Shown: one piece after another, positions 57,058 through 57,059 of the stretch | Numbering within the stretch: the stretch's first letter is position 1 | Layout of the letters: every line of letters begins with the position of its first letter | From: Acidimicrobiia bacterium | GTDB lineage: Bacteria > Actinomycetota > Acidimicrobiia > Spongiisociales > ZC4RG35 | DNA length: 57,059 bases | Direction: 5' to 3' | NCBI GenBank assembly: GCA_028285585.1 | Contig: JANQOU010000007.1 | Coordinates: 1 to 57,059, forward strand | Program-made: the position numbers and the translations under genes | The notes under the pieces: model-generated | Told to the model about the DNA's origin: nothing | What the model saw: only the letters and a program-made list of their open reading frames with translations | Databases searched by the model: none

Positions 57058-57059
57058 TG

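Noticed and set aside
1-57059. CRISPR array, cas1/cas2, tRNA, rRNA, integrase or insertion sequence
   Set aside because: I looked for regularly spaced direct repeats, transposase or integrase motifs and tRNA-like stems and found none that I could support.

Overview
The window is GC-rich DNA from a high-GC Gram-positive bacterium, most likely an actinomycete and possibly class Acidimicrobiia. The signs are many GTG starts and 4-base stop/start overlaps, a Tat-exported lipoprotein, several split-barrel flavin/F420-type proteins, and Thr-rich stalks on exported proteins. The lineage is an inference; no rRNA or tRNA gene was recognised.

Positions 1-10347 hold a type III CRISPR-Cas locus. Reading leftwards it runs cas10 (no HD domain, GGDD present), a Cas7-Cas5(Csx10)-Cas11 fusion, a double Cas7 protein, a Csx19-like protein, a single Cas7 RAMP (TIGR03986 type), and the start of cas6, which is cut by the left edge. 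This is the subunit set of the fused III-D variant known as III-Dv in cyanobacteria. Beside it lie a divergent csx16 and a two-gene unit: a CARF protein without a visible effector domain, followed after 3 bases by an undescribed six-TM membrane protein. Together these suggest cyclic-oligoadenylate signalling to the membrane. No CRISPR array or cas1/cas2 is in the window; an array may lie beyond the left edge. The locus looks less GC-rich than what follows.

Positions 10465-41051 form a catabolic island: two CocE/NonD hydrolases (one frameshifted), M20 peptidase, EthD-like protein, dehydrogenases, Ntn-hydrolase, a peptide-type ABC importer split over two operons, amidohydrolase, aminotransferase, acetamidase/formamidase, HpcH/HpaI aldolase, amidase, RidA, D-aminoacylase, FAH-family hydrolase, alpha/beta hydrolases, metallo-beta-lactamase-fold hydrolase and a sugar/keto-acid kinase. 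Most are in divergent pairs, and six of the spacers share an AT-rich element close to GATAATATAA. One GntR/FCD regulator is encoded inside. The likely theme is import and stepwise hydrolysis of a peptide-, amide- or ester-containing compound down to keto acids; the substrate cannot be read from sequence.

Positions 41104-53581 are mainly housekeeping and unknown genes: a DEAD-box helicase fused to an RRM, three very short genes (a charged 54-residue protein, a 15-residue Cys-rich peptide and a zinc-ribbon protein coupled to it), Thr-rich exported proteins, an amidoligase-like protein, a tightly overlapping five-gene operon of unknown membrane and coiled-coil proteins, and a MetE-like protein. 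Positions 53582-57059 carry a leftward polyamine-type ABC importer (ATPase and two permeases) placed between a split-barrel protein and the end of an Asp/Glu/hydantoin-racemase-like gene that runs off the right edge.
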